Shown one piece after another: positions 18,678 through 27,862 of a stretch of DNA of 54,038 nt. This DNA is from Methylobacterium sp. (lineage in GTDB: Bacteria > Pseudomonadota > Alphaproteobacteria > Rhizobiales > Beijerinckiaceae). The stretch is taken from NCBI RefSeq assembly GCF_019750675.1, contig NZ_JAIEOF010000246.1:1-54038 (forward strand), in the 5' to 3' direction. The notes under the pieces are model-generated. The model was given only the letters and a program-made list of their open reading frames with translations, searched no databases and was not told the DNA's origin. The translations under genes were made by a program, and so were the position numbers. Each line of letters opens with the position of its first letter. Positions within the stretch are counted from its first letter, which is position 1.

Positions 18678-19577
18678 ATGGCGGATGATGTGGTGCGGCC
18701 CCGGCTCGGTCGCGGCCTCGCGGCCCTGATCGGCGATTTCGGCGATGACAACGCGGAGGCGAGCAAGTCCCAGGCGCAGCGCAAGGTTGCGGTGGAGTTC
18801 CTACGCCCGAACCCGCGCAATCCGCGCCGGCGCTTCAACGAGTCGGACCTCGAGGAGCTCTCGGCCTCGATCAAGGTGCGCGGCATCATCCAGCCGATCG
18901 TCGTGCGGGCGCTCGCGGGCGTGCCGGACACCTACGAGATCGTGGCCGGCGAACGCCGCTGGCGCGCAGCCCAGCGGGCCGGCCTCCACGAGGTGCCGGT
19001 GGTGACGGTGGAGATCGACGACCGGACCTCCCTCGAATTCGCGATCCTGGAGAACGTCCAGCGCACCGACCTCAACGCCATCGAGGAGGCCGCCGGCTAC
19101 GAGCGCCTGATGAGCGAGTTCCAGTATAGCCAGAGCGAACTCGCCGAGATCCTCGGCAAGAGCCGGAGCCACCTCGCCAACACCCTGCGCCTGCTCCAGC
19201 TCGCCCCGGCGATACAGGACCGGGTCGTGGCCGGCGAGATCACGGCGGGCCATGCCCGCGCGCTCCTGGGCGTGCGCGACGCCGAGGGTGTCGCCCGTCG
19301 GATCGTGGAGGAGGGGCTTTCGGTCCGCGAGGTCGAGGCCCTGGCCTCCGCCGAGGTGCCCGAGGGCGACGGCCCCCGCCCCGGTCGGCCCCGCCGTACG
19401 GCCGAGAAGGACGCCGAGATCCGTACCCTCGAACAGGCCATGGCCCGGGCGCTCGGCGTGACCGTGGCCCTGAAATCGAAGGTGGCGGGCGCCGGCGAGA
19501 TCCGTATCCGCTATGAGACCGCCGAGGAGCTTCGCGGCCTCTGCAACCGCTTCAAGGTCTCCCTGCCGGAGTCCTGA
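18678..19577 (+). CDS. parB: Chromosome partitioning protein ParB (CTPase)
   Basis: 299-aa ParB. The N-terminal RPRLGRGLAALIG is the ParA-interacting segment. The CTP-binding ParB/Srx domain includes LRPNPRNPRRRF and GERRWRA at 91-97, the nucleotide-binding arginine box. ENVQRTDLNAIEEAAGY leads into the helix-turn-helix (YSQSELAEILGKSRSHLANTLRLLQL) that reads parS. A C-terminal dimerisation domain ends the protein. The ATG at 18678 with AGGTGG before it is preferred to a TTG 15 nt upstream. It converges on holA with only 3 bp between stops. Confidence 0.97.
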   Translation: MADDVVRPRLGRGLAALIGDFGDDNAEASKSQAQRKVAVEFLRPNPRNPRRRFNESDLEELSASIKVRGIIQPIVVRALAGVPDTYEIVAGERRWRAAQRAGLHEVPVVTVEIDDRTSLEFAILENVQRTDLNAIEEAAGYERLMSEFQYSQSELAEILGKSRSHLANTLRLLQLAPAIQDRVVAGEITAGHARALLGVRDAEGVARRIVEEGLSVREVEALASAEVPEGDGPRPGRPRRTAEKDAEIRTLEQAMARALGVTVALKSKVAGAGEIRIRYETAEELRGLCNRFKVSLPES

Positions 19578-19580
19578 ACC

Positions 19581-20609
19581 TCAGCGCCGCCGGGCCGCCT
19601 CGGTGGCGATGCGCAGGAGCGTGCTTGATGCGTGCGCGTGGGCCAGCTCCGGGTCCGCGCGGCGGCAGGCCAGGACCGCGTCCTGTAGCAGCTGGATCGC
19701 GTGCCGCAGGGCCGGGGGCGACCAGCGGGCGAGCTGCGTCTCCACTAGGGCCTTGCGCCGAAAATGCAGGCCGCGCCAGTTCGCCACCATCAGACTGGCG
19801 CTCTGTCCCTCCCCGGCGAGCCGCGTGGCCAGGAGAGTCAGGGCATGCCGCAGGGCCGAGCCGAGCATGACCGAGGGGTCCATGCCCTCGTGGCGGAAGC
19901 GGCGGTAGTCGCGCTCGACTTCGCCGCTGCGCCCGGCGAAGGCCGCATCGATCAGCGTGTTGAGCACGCTCCCGGCGACATCGCTGACCACCGCCTCGAC
20001 ATCGTCGAGGCTCACCTGGCCCTGCCCGCGGGCGTAGAGGGCGAGCTTCTCGATCTCCGAAAGGCTGGCGCCGCGGTCGCCACCGAGGCTGGTGGCGAGG
20101 ACGTCCCGGGCGTCGCGGGCGATGCGCAGGCCCTGATCCTGGAGCGTGCGATCGATGAGATCGGCCAGCGCCCGCTCGTCGTCCGGGTAGCAGGGCAGGG
20201 CGAGGGCCTTCGGCGACTTCTCGCACAGCGTCCGCAGGGGCGCGCTCTTGGCGAGGTCGCCCCCTTCCACCACGATGCGGGCGTTCTGGATCTCGGCCTT
20301 CAGGGCCGCCTCGACCGCGGGGGCGTAGTTGCGGCTGCCCGACCGGACCCAGATGGTGCGCGTGCCGCCGAACAGCCCGACGGTGCCGGCCTCGTCCACG
20401 AGACGGCCGGGGTCCTGGGCGAGCACGTCCCCGTCGATCTTCACCATGGCGAAGGGATCGCCCGGATCGCTGACGAACGCCTCCGCCAGCGCCTTGGCGC
20501 GGGTGAACACGAGGCCGGTATCCGGGCCGTAGACGAGCAGGATGGCGATGCGCGGGTCGGGCCCGCGCCGGATCAGCCCGTCGACATCGCTGGCCTTGAC
20601 GGCGGTCAC
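19581..20609 (-). CDS. holA: DNA polymerase III subunit delta
   Basis: 342-aa clamp-loader subunit that opens the beta sliding clamp. It begins MTAVKASDVDGLI. The AAA+-like fold shows IAILLVYGPDTGLVFTRAKALAEAF, LFGGTRTIWVRSGSRN and YPDDERALADLIDRTLQDQGLRIARDA, typical of HolA, and then the C-terminal helical collar domain. No intact Walker A motif is expected in delta and none is seen. It is the last gene of a leuS-lptE-holA run; the gap to lptE is 13 bp. Confidence 0.93.
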   Translation of the reverse strand: MTAVKASDVDGLIRRGPDPRIAILLVYGPDTGLVFTRAKALAEAFVSDPGDPFAMVKIDGDVLAQDPGRLVDEAGTVGLFGGTRTIWVRSGSRNYAPAVEAALKAEIQNARIVVEGGDLAKSAPLRTLCEKSPKALALPCYPDDERALADLIDRTLQDQGLRIARDARDVLATSLGGDRGASLSEIEKLALYARGQGQVSLDDVEAVVSDVAGSVLNTLIDAAFAGRSGEVERDYRRFRHEGMDPSVMLGSALRHALTLLATRLAGEGQSASLMVANWRGLHFRRKALVETQLARWSPPALRHAIQLLQDAVLACRRADPELAHAHASSTLLRIATEAARRR

Positions 20610-20622
20610 GGTGCGGTCGCGC

Positions 20623-21198
20623 TCAGGGCTTCGTCACCAGCACGGAGGCGATGCGGGTCTTGATCTGCTCGGCCAGGACCTTGGCGAGGCGGATCTCGGC
20701 GTCGCGGGCGGCGCGCAGGCTGGCGAAGCGCTGGATCGAGCGGTCATAGGTGGCGGTCGAGGTCGCCACGCCCTCGCTGATGATCTTCGTGCCGCTGAGG
20801 TCTTCCAGGGCGTACTTGATCGTTCCCACGATGGTGCCGGCCTCGGCGCGGCCGGTCTGCGAGGACACGATCGGGGTCTGCACCGACTCGCTGCCTTGCA
20901 TCTTTAGGCGATAACGCTTGGCCGAGGGCTGCCCCGAGCCGTCGAGGTCGAAGATGAGTTCGCTGCGGAGATAATGCCCGAGGCGCTCCTGGCCCTGCGC
21001 CATGAGAACGTCGTCCACCTGCACCGAGGCGAGGAGGGCGGACATCGGCTCGCCCGAGGCGGTGGGACCGTAGAGGGGGCGGAAACAGGCCGACAGGTTG
21101 AGCGCCAGGGCGGCGACGGTGGCGACCCGCACGGCTCGGCCGACCGTGCCGGTCGCCGCTGTCCGAACCGCCCCTGCCCCGTTTGCCAAGCGCATCAT
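20623..21198 (-). CDS. lptE: LPS-assembly lipoprotein LptE
   Basis: 191-aa lipoprotein precursor with a hydrophobic signal (VATVAALALNL) and lipobox LSAC; C38 is the lipidated cysteine. The mature start, CFRPLYGP, is the hallmark of alphaproteobacterial LptE. It plugs the LptD barrel that inserts lipopolysaccharide into the outer membrane. Two consecutive methionines start the frame and either may be used. It lies between leuS (124 bp upstream) and holA (13 bp downstream), the standard order, which supports the name despite the family's low sequence conservation. Confidence 0.9.
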   Translation of the reverse strand: MMRLANGAGAVRTAATGTVGRAVRVATVAALALNLSACFRPLYGPTASGEPMSALLASVQVDDVLMAQGQERLGHYLRSELIFDLDGSGQPSAKRYRLKMQGSESVQTPIVSSQTGRAEAGTIVGTIKYALEDLSGTKIISEGVATSTATYDRSIQRFASLRAARDAEIRLAKVLAEQIKTRIASVLVTKP

Positions 21199-21322
21199 GC
21201 CCGCCGCCGTCTCGCTGTCTCGTCCCGCCCGTCTGTACGGCGAACCGGGGTTCGACGACAGCCTATTCGGCGCAAGCTTTACGTTTCCTATCCGGCGGGA
21301 TCATGGTCGCCGGATCGTGTCC

Positions 21323-23923
21323 CTAGACGACGAGGTTCACGATTCGGCCAGGGACCACGATCACCTTCTTCGGCGCCCGGCCCTCCAGGGCCCGCTGCAC
21401 AGCCTCGTCGGCGAGCACCAGGGCCTGGACCGCCGTCACGTCGGCGCTGCGCGGCACCGTGACGTCCGCCCGCTTCTTGCCGTTGAGCTGGACGGGGAGG
21501 GTGACGCTGTCCTCGACGAGGAGCGTGCGCTCCACCTCCGGCCAGGCCGCCTGCGCGACGAGGCCGTCGCGGCCGAGCGCCCGCCAGCATTCCTCGGCGA
21601 GATGCGGCATCATCGGAGCGATCAGCTGGGTCAGGATTCCGGCCGCCTCCCCGGCAACACTCCGCGAAACGCCGACCCGCAGGGCCTCGTCGAGGGCGTT
21701 GGCGAGGGTGTAGATGTGGGCCACGCAGCGGTTGAAACGCAGGCGTTCCACATCCTCTTCCACGGCGGCGAGAGCCTTGTGCGCGGCCTTGCGCAGGGCG
21801 GCGTCGCCCGTACCCTCGGCCGTCTCGACGGCGCTCGCCAGGGAGACGAGGCGCCAGACGCGCTGCACGAAGCGGGCGGCACCCTGGACGCCGTCCTCGG
21901 TCCAGATCACGTCGCGTTCGGGGGGCGAATCGGAGAGCATGAACCAGCGTGCCGTGTCGGCGCCGTAGCTGGCGATGATGTCGTCCGGGTCGACGACGTT
22001 CTTCTTCGACTTCGACATCTTCTCGATGGCGCCGATGGTGATCGGCTCCGCCGTTTTCACGTGAAACGCCTCACGCGTCCCGGACTCGGCCGAAATCCGG
22101 ATATCGGCCGGCGGCACCCACGCTCCGGCCGCGTCCTTGTAGGTCTCGTGGACGACCATGCCTTGCGTGAACAGGCCGTCGAAGGGCTCCGAGACGCCCG
22201 ACCAGTCGGTGGCCTTCATCGCCCGCATGAAGAAGCGGGCGTAGAGCAGGTGCAGGATCGCGTGCTCGATGCCGCCGATATACTGGTCGACGGAGAGCCA
22301 CTGGTCGACGGCCCGGCGGTCGGTGGGCGCATCCTGCAGCCAGGGCGCGGTGAAGCGGGCATAGTACCAGGACGAGTCCACGAAGGTGTCCATGGTGTCG
22401 GTCTCGCGCCGTGCCGGCTGCCCGCAGGTGGGGCAGGGGACGTTGCGCCAGGCGTGGTCCCGCTCCAGCGGGTTGCCGGGCACGTCGAAGGAGACCTCCT
22501 CGGGCAGCTTCACCGGCAGGTCGGCCACCGGTACGGCCACGGGCCCGCAGGCCTCGCAATGGATGATCGGGATCGGGCAGCCCCAGTAGCGCTGGCGCGA
22601 AACGCCCCAGTCGCGCAGGCGGAACTGCACCTTGCGCTGCGCCACCGGCTCGCCGTCGAGAATTTCCGCCTCCAGGCGGTTGGCCACCGCGTGGAAGGCC
22701 TCGTCGGTGGTCATGTCGTCGAGGAAGCGCGAATTGATCATGCGCCCGTCGCCGTCATAGGCGGTGTCGGTGACGACGAAGCTCGCCGCATCCTGGTCCT
22801 CGGGGCAGACCACCGGCGTGTTGCCGAGCCCGTACTTGTTGGCGAAGTCGAGGTCGCGCTGGTCGTGGGCCGGGCAGCCGAACACGGCGCCGGTGCCGTA
22901 CTCCATGAGCACGAAGTTCGCGACATAGACCGGCAGCAGCCAGGACGGGTCGAGGGGGTGGCGGACCTTCAGGCCGGTGTCGAAGCCGAGTTTCTCCGCC
23001 GTGTCGATGGCGGCCTGGGCCGTGCCGGTGCGCCGGCATTCCTCGATGAAACTCTGGAGCGACGGGTGGGCCGGGGCGAGCGCCGCCGCGATCGGGTGGT
23101 CGGCGGCGATAGCCAGGAACTTTGCCCCGAACAGGGTATCGGGCCGGGTGGTGTAGACCTTGATCTCGGGCTCGACATGGGCCGGCGCCGTAGCGAGGGC
23201 GAAGCGGACCTCCAGCCCCTCCGAGCGTCCGATCCAGTTCTTCTGCATCACCCGGACCTTCTCCGGCCAGCGCTCCAGGCCGTCGAGGGCGTCGTAGAGG
23301 TCCTGCGCGAAATCGGTGATCTTGAAGAACCACTGGGTCAGCTCGCGCTGCTCCACCAGGGCGCCGGAGCGCCAGCCGCGCCCGTCGATGACCTGCTCGT
23401 TGGCCAGCACGGTGTGGTCCACCGGGTCCCAGTTCACCTTGGCCGTGCGGCGCGTCACCAGCCCCTTGCCGAGGAAATCGAGGAACATGCGCTGCTGGTG
23501 CTTGTAGTAGTCGGGATCGCAGGTCGCGATCTCCCGGCTCCAATCGAGCGACAGGCCCATGCTCTGCAGCTGGCCGCGCATCGTCGCGATGTTGGCGTAG
23601 GTCCAGTCGCGCGGATTGACCTTGCGCTCCATGGCGGCGTTCTCGGCCGGCAGGCCGAAGGCGTCCCAGCCCATCGGGTGCAGCACGTTGAAGCCGCGCG
23701 CCCGCTTGTAGCGCGCCACCACGTCGCCCATCGCGTAGTTGCGCACGTGGCCCATGTGGATGCGCCCCGAGGGATAGGGGAACATCTCCAGCACGTAGTA
23801 TTTCGGACGGGGATCGTCGTTCTGCGTCGCGTAGATGCCCGCCGCGTCCCACGCCTGCTGCCAGCGCGGCTCGGTCTCCTTGGCGTTGTAGCGCTCGGGA
23901 GCGGGTTTGGGGGTGGTCGTCAT
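21323..23923 (-). CDS. leuS: Leucyl-tRNA synthetase
   Basis: 866-aa class I synthetase of normal bacterial length. The HIGH-type motif is HMGH at 56-59 ([16 protein letters not shown]) and KMSKS is at 635-639. Between them lie the zinc-type insertion ([19 protein letters not shown]) and the editing domain. The start at 23923 ([22 protein letters not shown]) fits the family; the open frame upstream has no match. First gene of leuS-lptE-holA. The antisense strand is stop-free for almost the entire length, an effect of GC-rich codon use. A parS-like site lies within its codons at 22053. Confidence 0.97.
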   Translation of the reverse strand: MTTTPKPAPERYNAKETEPRWQQAWDAAGIYATQNDDPRPKYYVLEMFPYPSGRIHMGHVRNYAMGDVVARYKRARGFNVLHPMGWDAFGLPAENAAMERKVNPRDWTYANIATMRGQLQSMGLSLDWSREIATCDPDYYKHQQRMFLDFLGKGLVTRRTAKVNWDPVDHTVLANEQVIDGRGWRSGALVEQRELTQWFFKITDFAQDLYDALDGLERWPEKVRVMQKNWIGRSEGLEVRFALATAPAHVEPEIKVYTTRPDTLFGAKFLAIAADHPIAAALAPAHPSLQSFIEECRRTGTAQAAIDTAEKLGFDTGLKVRHPLDPSWLLPVYVANFVLMEYGTGAVFGCPAHDQRDLDFANKYGLGNTPVVCPEDQDAASFVVTDTAYDGDGRMINSRFLDDMTTDEAFHAVANRLEAEILDGEPVAQRKVQFRLRDWGVSRQRYWGCPIPIIHCEACGPVAVPVADLPVKLPEEVSFDVPGNPLERDHAWRNVPCPTCGQPARRETDTMDTFVDSSWYYARFTAPWLQDAPTDRRAVDQWLSVDQYIGGIEHAILHLLYARFFMRAMKATDWSGVSEPFDGLFTQGMVVHETYKDAAGAWVPPADIRISAESGTREAFHVKTAEPITIGAIEKMSKSKKNVVDPDDIIASYGADTARWFMLSDSPPERDVIWTEDGVQGAARFVQRVWRLVSLASAVETAEGTGDAALRKAAHKALAAVEEDVERLRFNRCVAHIYTLANALDEALRVGVSRSVAGEAAGILTQLIAPMMPHLAEECWRALGRDGLVAQAAWPEVERTLLVEDSVTLPVQLNGKKRADVTVPRSADVTAVQALVLADEAVQRALEGRAPKKVIVVPGRIVNLVV
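22053..22068. other. parS: parS-like ParB site, degenerate, inside leuS
   Basis: GTTTTCACGTGAAACG matches parS at 13 of 16 positions with an intact TTCACGTGAA core. It lies 3.4 kb past parB. The leuS reading frame encodes Phe-His-Val-Lys here, so coding need alone could explain it. It shares 15 of 16 bases with the reverse complement of the site at 15182. Confidence 0.5.
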
Positions 23924-24163
23924 GGGCCGGGCGCCGGGGTTCTGGGGGTGAGGGGCGGCCCGCGCGGCGCGGGCCTGCCCGGAGAGGCTGGGGGCCGGAC
24001 TACCACGGGGAGGGGAGGGGTCAACACGGACGCGCGCCGGGCCGCCCGTGGGAGCCTCGGGCCGACGCCCGCGTTCATCCAGACGAACCATCCCTTGCGG
24101 GCCGCGTCCGGAATGGTAGTCCCCGGGCCGACCGGTTCACCGAAACGATCCCTTCGAGGCAGC

Positions 24164-24925
24164 ATGGCCGACACAGTTCCCGACGACGCGCTTCCCGAAG
24201 ACACCCTTGCCGAGGGCGCCCTCACCGGAAACGCCCCGTCGCCCCCGAGCGCCGCCGACGTCGTGGCCGGGCTGGCGGCGGTGCGCCACCAGATCGCCCA
24301 GGCGGCGGCGGATGCCGAGCGCGATCCCGCCTCGGTCGCCCTGGTGGCGGTGTCGAAGACGATCCCCGCCGCGGGCATTCTGCCGGCCCTCGAGGCCGGG
24401 CAGCGCCTGTTCGGCGAGAACTACGTGCAGGAATCGAAGGCCAAGTGGCCCGCCCTCCGGGAGCGCTACCCGGATGTCGAACTCCACCTCGTCGGCCCGC
24501 TGCAATCCAACAAGGCCCGGGAGGCGGTGGAGCTGTTCGACGTCATCCACGGCCTCGACCGCCTGTCCCTGGCGGCGGCGCTGGCCAAGGAAATCGAGCG
24601 GGCGGGCCGGGCGCCGAAGCTCCTGATCCAGGTCAATACCGGCGACGAGCCGCAGAAGGGCGGCGTCTCGCCGTCCCAGGTCGATACTCTGCTCTCCGAG
24701 TGCCGCGAGACCCATGGTCTCGCGATCCAGGGGCTGATGTGCATCCCGCCGGCCGAAGCGCCGCCCTCGCCCCACTTCGCGTTGCTGGCCCGCATCGCGG
24801 AGCGCCACAACCTGCCGATCCTCTCGATGGGCATGAGCGCGGACTACCCCGCCGCGATCCAGATGGGCGCGACCCATGTCCGGGTCGGCACCGCGATCTT
24901 CGGCGCCCGCCCGCGCAAGGGATAG
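24164..24925 (+). CDS. PLP-binding protein YggS/PROSC family
   Basis: 253-aa pyridoxal 5'-phosphate homeostasis protein with the fold type III (alanine racemase N-terminal) barrel. The PLP lysine lies in ALVAVSKTIPA. Other family blocks are FGENYVQESKAKWP, LHLVGPLQSNKAREAVELFDVIHGLDR, LIQVNTGDEPQKGG, GLMCIPP and MGMSADYPAAIQMGATHVRVGTAIFG. The N-terminus carries an extra acidic stretch of about 25 residues. It buffers free PLP and affects amino acid pools. It is divergent from leuS across 240 bp and ends 10 bp before a convergent MarR gene. The ATG at 24164 is selected because conserved sequence begins shortly after it. Confidence 0.94.
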   Translation: MADTVPDDALPEDTLAEGALTGNAPSPPSAADVVAGLAAVRHQIAQAAADAERDPASVALVAVSKTIPAAGILPALEAGQRLFGENYVQESKAKWPALRERYPDVELHLVGPLQSNKAREAVELFDVIHGLDRLSLAAALAKEIERAGRAPKLLIQVNTGDEPQKGGVSPSQVDTLLSECRETHGLAIQGLMCIPPAEAPPSPHFALLARIAERHNLPILSMGMSADYPAAIQMGATHVRVGTAIFGARPRKG

Positions 24926-24935
24926 GTGTCCCGCC

Positions 24936-25364
24936 TCACACCGTCCGCACCACCCGCGCCAGGGCGCCGCGAAGGTCCGCCGCCGCCTCGGCGCCGTAGC
25001 GCGCCTCGAAGCCCGCCTGCGCCACGCGCCAGAGGGGTTCGGCCTCGTCGATGCGCCGGCTCCCCGCCTCGGTCAGGCGCAGGGCCCGGGTCCGCCCGTT
25101 CGGCCCCGGGCCGATGGCGAGGAGGCCGTCGCGCTCCAGGGGCTTCAGGGCCCGGCCCATGGTCGTGCGGTCCATGGCCATGGCGTCCGCGAAGGCGTTG
25201 ATCGAGATCGGGCCGAGGCGACGCAGCCCCACCAGCATCGCGTATTGCGACGTGCGCAGGCCGGACGGCGCCAGATGGCGGTCGTAGAACTGGGTCACCT
25301 GCCGGGCGCCCCGGCGGAGCGCGGTGCAGTGGCAGAGCACGGCTTGGGGTGGGGGGTCGTCCAT
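24936..25364 (-). CDS. MarR-family transcriptional regulator
   Basis: 142-aa winged-helix protein of typical MarR length. The core reads QYAMLVGLRRLGPISINAFADAMAMDRTTMGRALKPLERDGLL, followed by the wing GPNGRTRALRLTEAG. The AVLCHCTALRRGARQVTQFYDRHL N-terminal helix resembles a common alphaproteobacterial MarR subgroup; its two cysteines (CHC) could sense oxidants or metal, but that is speculative. The start at 25364 is preferred because upstream in-frame sequence covers the operator and the divergent gene. It faces an MFS gene and probably represses it and itself. Confidence 0.9.
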   Translation of the reverse strand: MDDPPPQAVLCHCTALRRGARQVTQFYDRHLAPSGLRTSQYAMLVGLRRLGPISINAFADAMAMDRTTMGRALKPLERDGLLAIGPGPNGRTRALRLTEAGSRRIDEAEPLWRVAQAGFEARYGAEAAADLRGALARVVRTV

Positions 25365-25400
25365 CGGGCAATCCACGCGGTCGGCGCCTTGTCTAAAGCG

Positions 25401-25418
25401 TGCATATGCGCTTATGCA
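25401..25418. promoter_or_regulatory. Inverted repeat TGCATA-N6-TATGCA, likely MarR operator
   Basis: A perfect 6-bp inverted repeat with a 6-bp spacer sits in the 97-bp gap between the divergent marR and MFS starts. The left arm is also part of GCATATGC (25402-25409). Spacing and location fit a MarR dimer site blocking both promoters. Confidence 0.7.
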
Positions 25419-25461
25419 AGGCTCCGGCGCCTCGGCAGCGGGCGCCTGGGAGCCCCGTGCC

Positions 25462-26778
25462 ATGGCCACCGACCCCACCCTGCGCCTGTCCGACGCCGTC
25501 GCGACGGCGCTCGCCCGCCGCGGCATCCATTACGGCTGGGCGGTCGCGAGCGTGACCTTCCTGACCATGCTGGTGACCGCGGGCGCGGTCGGGGCACCGG
25601 GTGTCCTGATCCTGCCGCTCCAGAAGGAATTCGGCTGGGACACGGCGACGATCGGCTCGGCGCTGGCTGTGCGCCTCGTCCTGTTCGGCCTGATGGGGCC
25701 CTTCGCCGCCGCCCTGATGAACCGCTACGGCCCGCGCCGGATCGTGCTCCTGGCGCTGGGGCTGATCGCCGGAGGCCTGCTGGCCTCCCTCGGGATGAGC
25801 CAAGTCTGGCAGCTCGTCCTGCTCTGGGGCGTGGTGGTGGGAATCGGCACGGGGCTCACCGCCCTGGTGCTCGGCGCCACGGTGGCGACGCGCTGGTTCT
25901 CGCACCGGCGCGGTCTCGTGGTCGGGCTCCTCACCGCGAGTTCCGCTACGGGGCAGCTCGTCGTCCTGCCCCTGCTCGCCGTTCTCACCGAGGCCCTGGG
26001 CTGGCGCGCCGCCCTCCTGGTGATCTGCGCGCTGCTCCTCGCGGCGGGCCTCGGCGTCGTCGCCCTGATGCGCGACCGGCCGGAGGATCTCGGGCTCGCG
26101 CCCTACGGCGAGACCCGCCCCCTCGCCGCCCCGGCGACGCCGGGACCCAGTGCGACCGGGGCCCTGTCCGCCCTGCGCGACGCCGCCGGCACCCGCGTGT
26201 TCTGGGTGCTGTTCGCCACGTTCTTCATCTGCGGGGCCAGCACGAACGGGTTGATCCAGACCCACTTCATCCCCCTCTGCGCCGATTACGGCATCGGTCC
26301 GGTGCAGGGGGCCAGCGTGCTCGCCGCCATGGGTGTGTTCGACTTCATCGGCACGGTGGCGTCGGGCTGGCTCTCCGACCGTTACGACAACCGCTGGCTC
26401 CTGTTCTGGTACTACGGCCTGCGCGGGCTCTCGTTGATGTTCCTACCGTTCTCGGACTTCTCCTTCGTGGGCCTGTCGCTGTTCGCCGTGTTCTACGGCC
26501 TCGACTGGATCGCCACGGTGCCCCCCACCGTGCGGCTGACCGCGGCGCGGTTCGGGCGCGAGCGGGCCAACCTCGTCTTCGGTTGGGTCTTCGCCGGCCA
26601 CCAGCTCGGCGCGGCGACGATCGCCTACGGGGCCGGCCTCTCGCGCACGGAGCTTGCGAGCTACCTGCCGGCCTTCTTCGCCGCCGGGGCGCTCTGCCTC
26701 GCCGCGGCCGGGCTGATCCTCACCCTCGGCCGCCCGGCCCCGCAGGATGTTCCCGCCGCCACACCGGCGCGCGCCTGA
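25462..26778 (+). CDS. MFS transporter controlled by the divergent MarR
   Basis: 438-aa major facilitator protein with 12 hydrophobic segments. The first helix begins HYGWAVASVTFLTMLVTAG, a form seen in the monocarboxylate/oxalate-formate-like branch. Later landmarks are MNRYGPRRIVLLALG, WFSHRRGLVVGLLTASSATGQL and GWLSDRYDNRWLLFW. The substrate is unknown; an organic anion is a reasonable guess from fold branch only. The ATG at 25462 is chosen by the helix position; an in-frame ATG at 25414 would overlap the operator. It ends about 100 bp before a strong terminator. Confidence 0.86.
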   Translation: MATDPTLRLSDAVATALARRGIHYGWAVASVTFLTMLVTAGAVGAPGVLILPLQKEFGWDTATIGSALAVRLVLFGLMGPFAAALMNRYGPRRIVLLALGLIAGGLLASLGMSQVWQLVLLWGVVVGIGTGLTALVLGATVATRWFSHRRGLVVGLLTASSATGQLVVLPLLAVLTEALGWRAALLVICALLLAAGLGVVALMRDRPEDLGLAPYGETRPLAAPATPGPSATGALSALRDAAGTRVFWVLFATFFICGASTNGLIQTHFIPLCADYGIGPVQGASVLAAMGVFDFIGTVASGWLSDRYDNRWLLFWYYGLRGLSLMFLPFSDFSFVGLSLFAVFYGLDWIATVPPTVRLTAARFGRERANLVFGWVFAGHQLGAATIAYGAGLSRTELASYLPAFFAAGALCLAAAGLILTLGRPAPQDVPAATPARA

Positions 26779-26875
26779 GGCGTCCGCCGGCCCCGGCCGT
26801 CGGGTTCTGGTCCGGATGATGCTTGGGGGGCGGGCACCGATGTCCTGTCCAGGTTCCCTTTCGAATCGACCCGGA

Positions 26876-26915
26876 GGCCGTCGGCCCGCCCATCCCGGGC
26901 GGGCCGACGGCCTTT
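26876..26915 (+). terminator. Strong intrinsic terminator after the MFS gene
   Basis: A perfect 16-bp stem (26876-26891 with 26897-26912) around a 5-nt loop is followed directly by TTT. It separates the MFS transcript from the ABC transporter genes. Confidence 0.85.
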
Positions 26916-27096
26916 GCGCGCCGCAAGCCCGGATCTGCCCGGAAAAGCAGCAAATCTCTGGAAATGTCAGTGTGCGACCCGGGCGGGACGCCCCGGGCCC
27001 TGGACCTTGCGGCCAAGGTCTCGGCACTGTCCGACACAGCACCGCCACATTCACGGGCGCTCGCCCGGATGCCCGCTCACAAGGGACGACGACGCG
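26916..27096 (+). promoter_or_regulatory. Upstream region of the amino acid ABC operon
   Basis: 181 bp between the terminator and the first permease gene. There is no open frame resembling a periplasmic binding protein and no clear sigma-54 site. It presumably contains the operon promoter; I cannot place the -35/-10 boxes with confidence. Confidence 0.45.
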
Positions 27097-27819
27097 ATGA
27101 ACTACAACTGGAACTGGGGCATCTTCTTCGAACCCTCTCCGGAGGGCACCGGCACCTACGCCGACATGCTGCTCTCGGGCCTGACCTGGACGGTGGTGAC
27201 GGCTCTGTGCGCCTGGGTGATCGCGTTCTTCCTCGGCTCGATGATCGGCGTCATGCGCACCCTGCCCTCGAAGACCGCCAACGCGGTCGGCACGGCCTAT
27301 GTCGAACTGTTCCGCAACATCCCGCTCCTGGTGCAGATGTTCCTCTGGTACTTCGTCCTGCCGGAGGTGCTGCCGGAATCCTGGGGCGGCTGGATCAAGC
27401 AGCTGCCGAACGCCCCGTTCTACACGGCGGTCGTGTGTCTCGGCTTCTTCACCGCCTCCCGCGTCGCCGAGCAGGTGCGCGCCGGCATCCAGGCCCTGCC
27501 CCGCGGGCAGAAGATGGCCGGCACCGCCATGGGCCTGACCGTGAGCCAGACCTACCGCCACGTGCTCCTGCCCAACGCCTACCGGATGATCCTGCCGCCC
27601 CTGACGTCGGAATTCCTGAACAACCTCAAGAACACCTCCGTGGCGCTGACCATCGGCCTCCTGGAACTCACGGCCCGCGCGCGCGCCATGCAGGAATTCT
27701 CGTTCCAGGTGTTCGAGGCCTTCACCGCCGCCACCATCCTCTACGTCCTCATCAACATCGTGGTGATCTTCACCTCCGGCTGGATCGAGCGCCGCGTCGC
27801 CGTCCCGGGCCACCGCTGA
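27097..27819 (+). CDS. Polar amino acid ABC transporter permease (GltJ-like)
   Basis: 240-aa inner-membrane permease of the HisMQ/GltJK family. It shows the EAA-loop signature region EQVRAGIQALPRGQKMAGTAMGLTVSQTYRHVLLPNAYRMILPP in full, and the N-terminal TWTVVTALCAWVIAFFLGSMIGVMRT helix. FRNIPLLVQMFLWYFVLPE is typical of glutamate/aspartate permeases. The ATG at 27097 is preferred to earlier in-frame starts because it matches the family N-terminus (NYNWNWGIFF). It is the first of three cotranscribed genes. No substrate-binding protein gene is adjacent, which is unusual for an importer operon. Confidence 0.92.
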   Translation: MNYNWNWGIFFEPSPEGTGTYADMLLSGLTWTVVTALCAWVIAFFLGSMIGVMRTLPSKTANAVGTAYVELFRNIPLLVQMFLWYFVLPEVLPESWGGWIKQLPNAPFYTAVVCLGFFTASRVAEQVRAGIQALPRGQKMAGTAMGLTVSQTYRHVLLPNAYRMILPPLTSEFLNNLKNTSVALTIGLLELTARARAMQEFSFQVFEAFTAATILYVLINIVVIFTSGWIERRVAVPGHR

Positions 27820-27862
27820 GGGTCCTCCGCCCTCGCGCCTCCCCCATTAAGGATCGCCCACG

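Noticed and set aside
21098..24925. A 1275-codon stop-free plus-strand frame across the leuS region
   Set aside because: Only the final part (24164-24925) is a real gene (YggS family). The rest is antisense to leuS, reads as low-similarity H/R/G/D-rich sequence and arises because GC-rich codons rarely give stops on the opposite strand.
26779..27096. Possible missing binding-protein gene or remnant before the ABC operon
   Set aside because: The interval is too short, contains a strong terminator, and no frame resembles a binding protein or its signal peptide.
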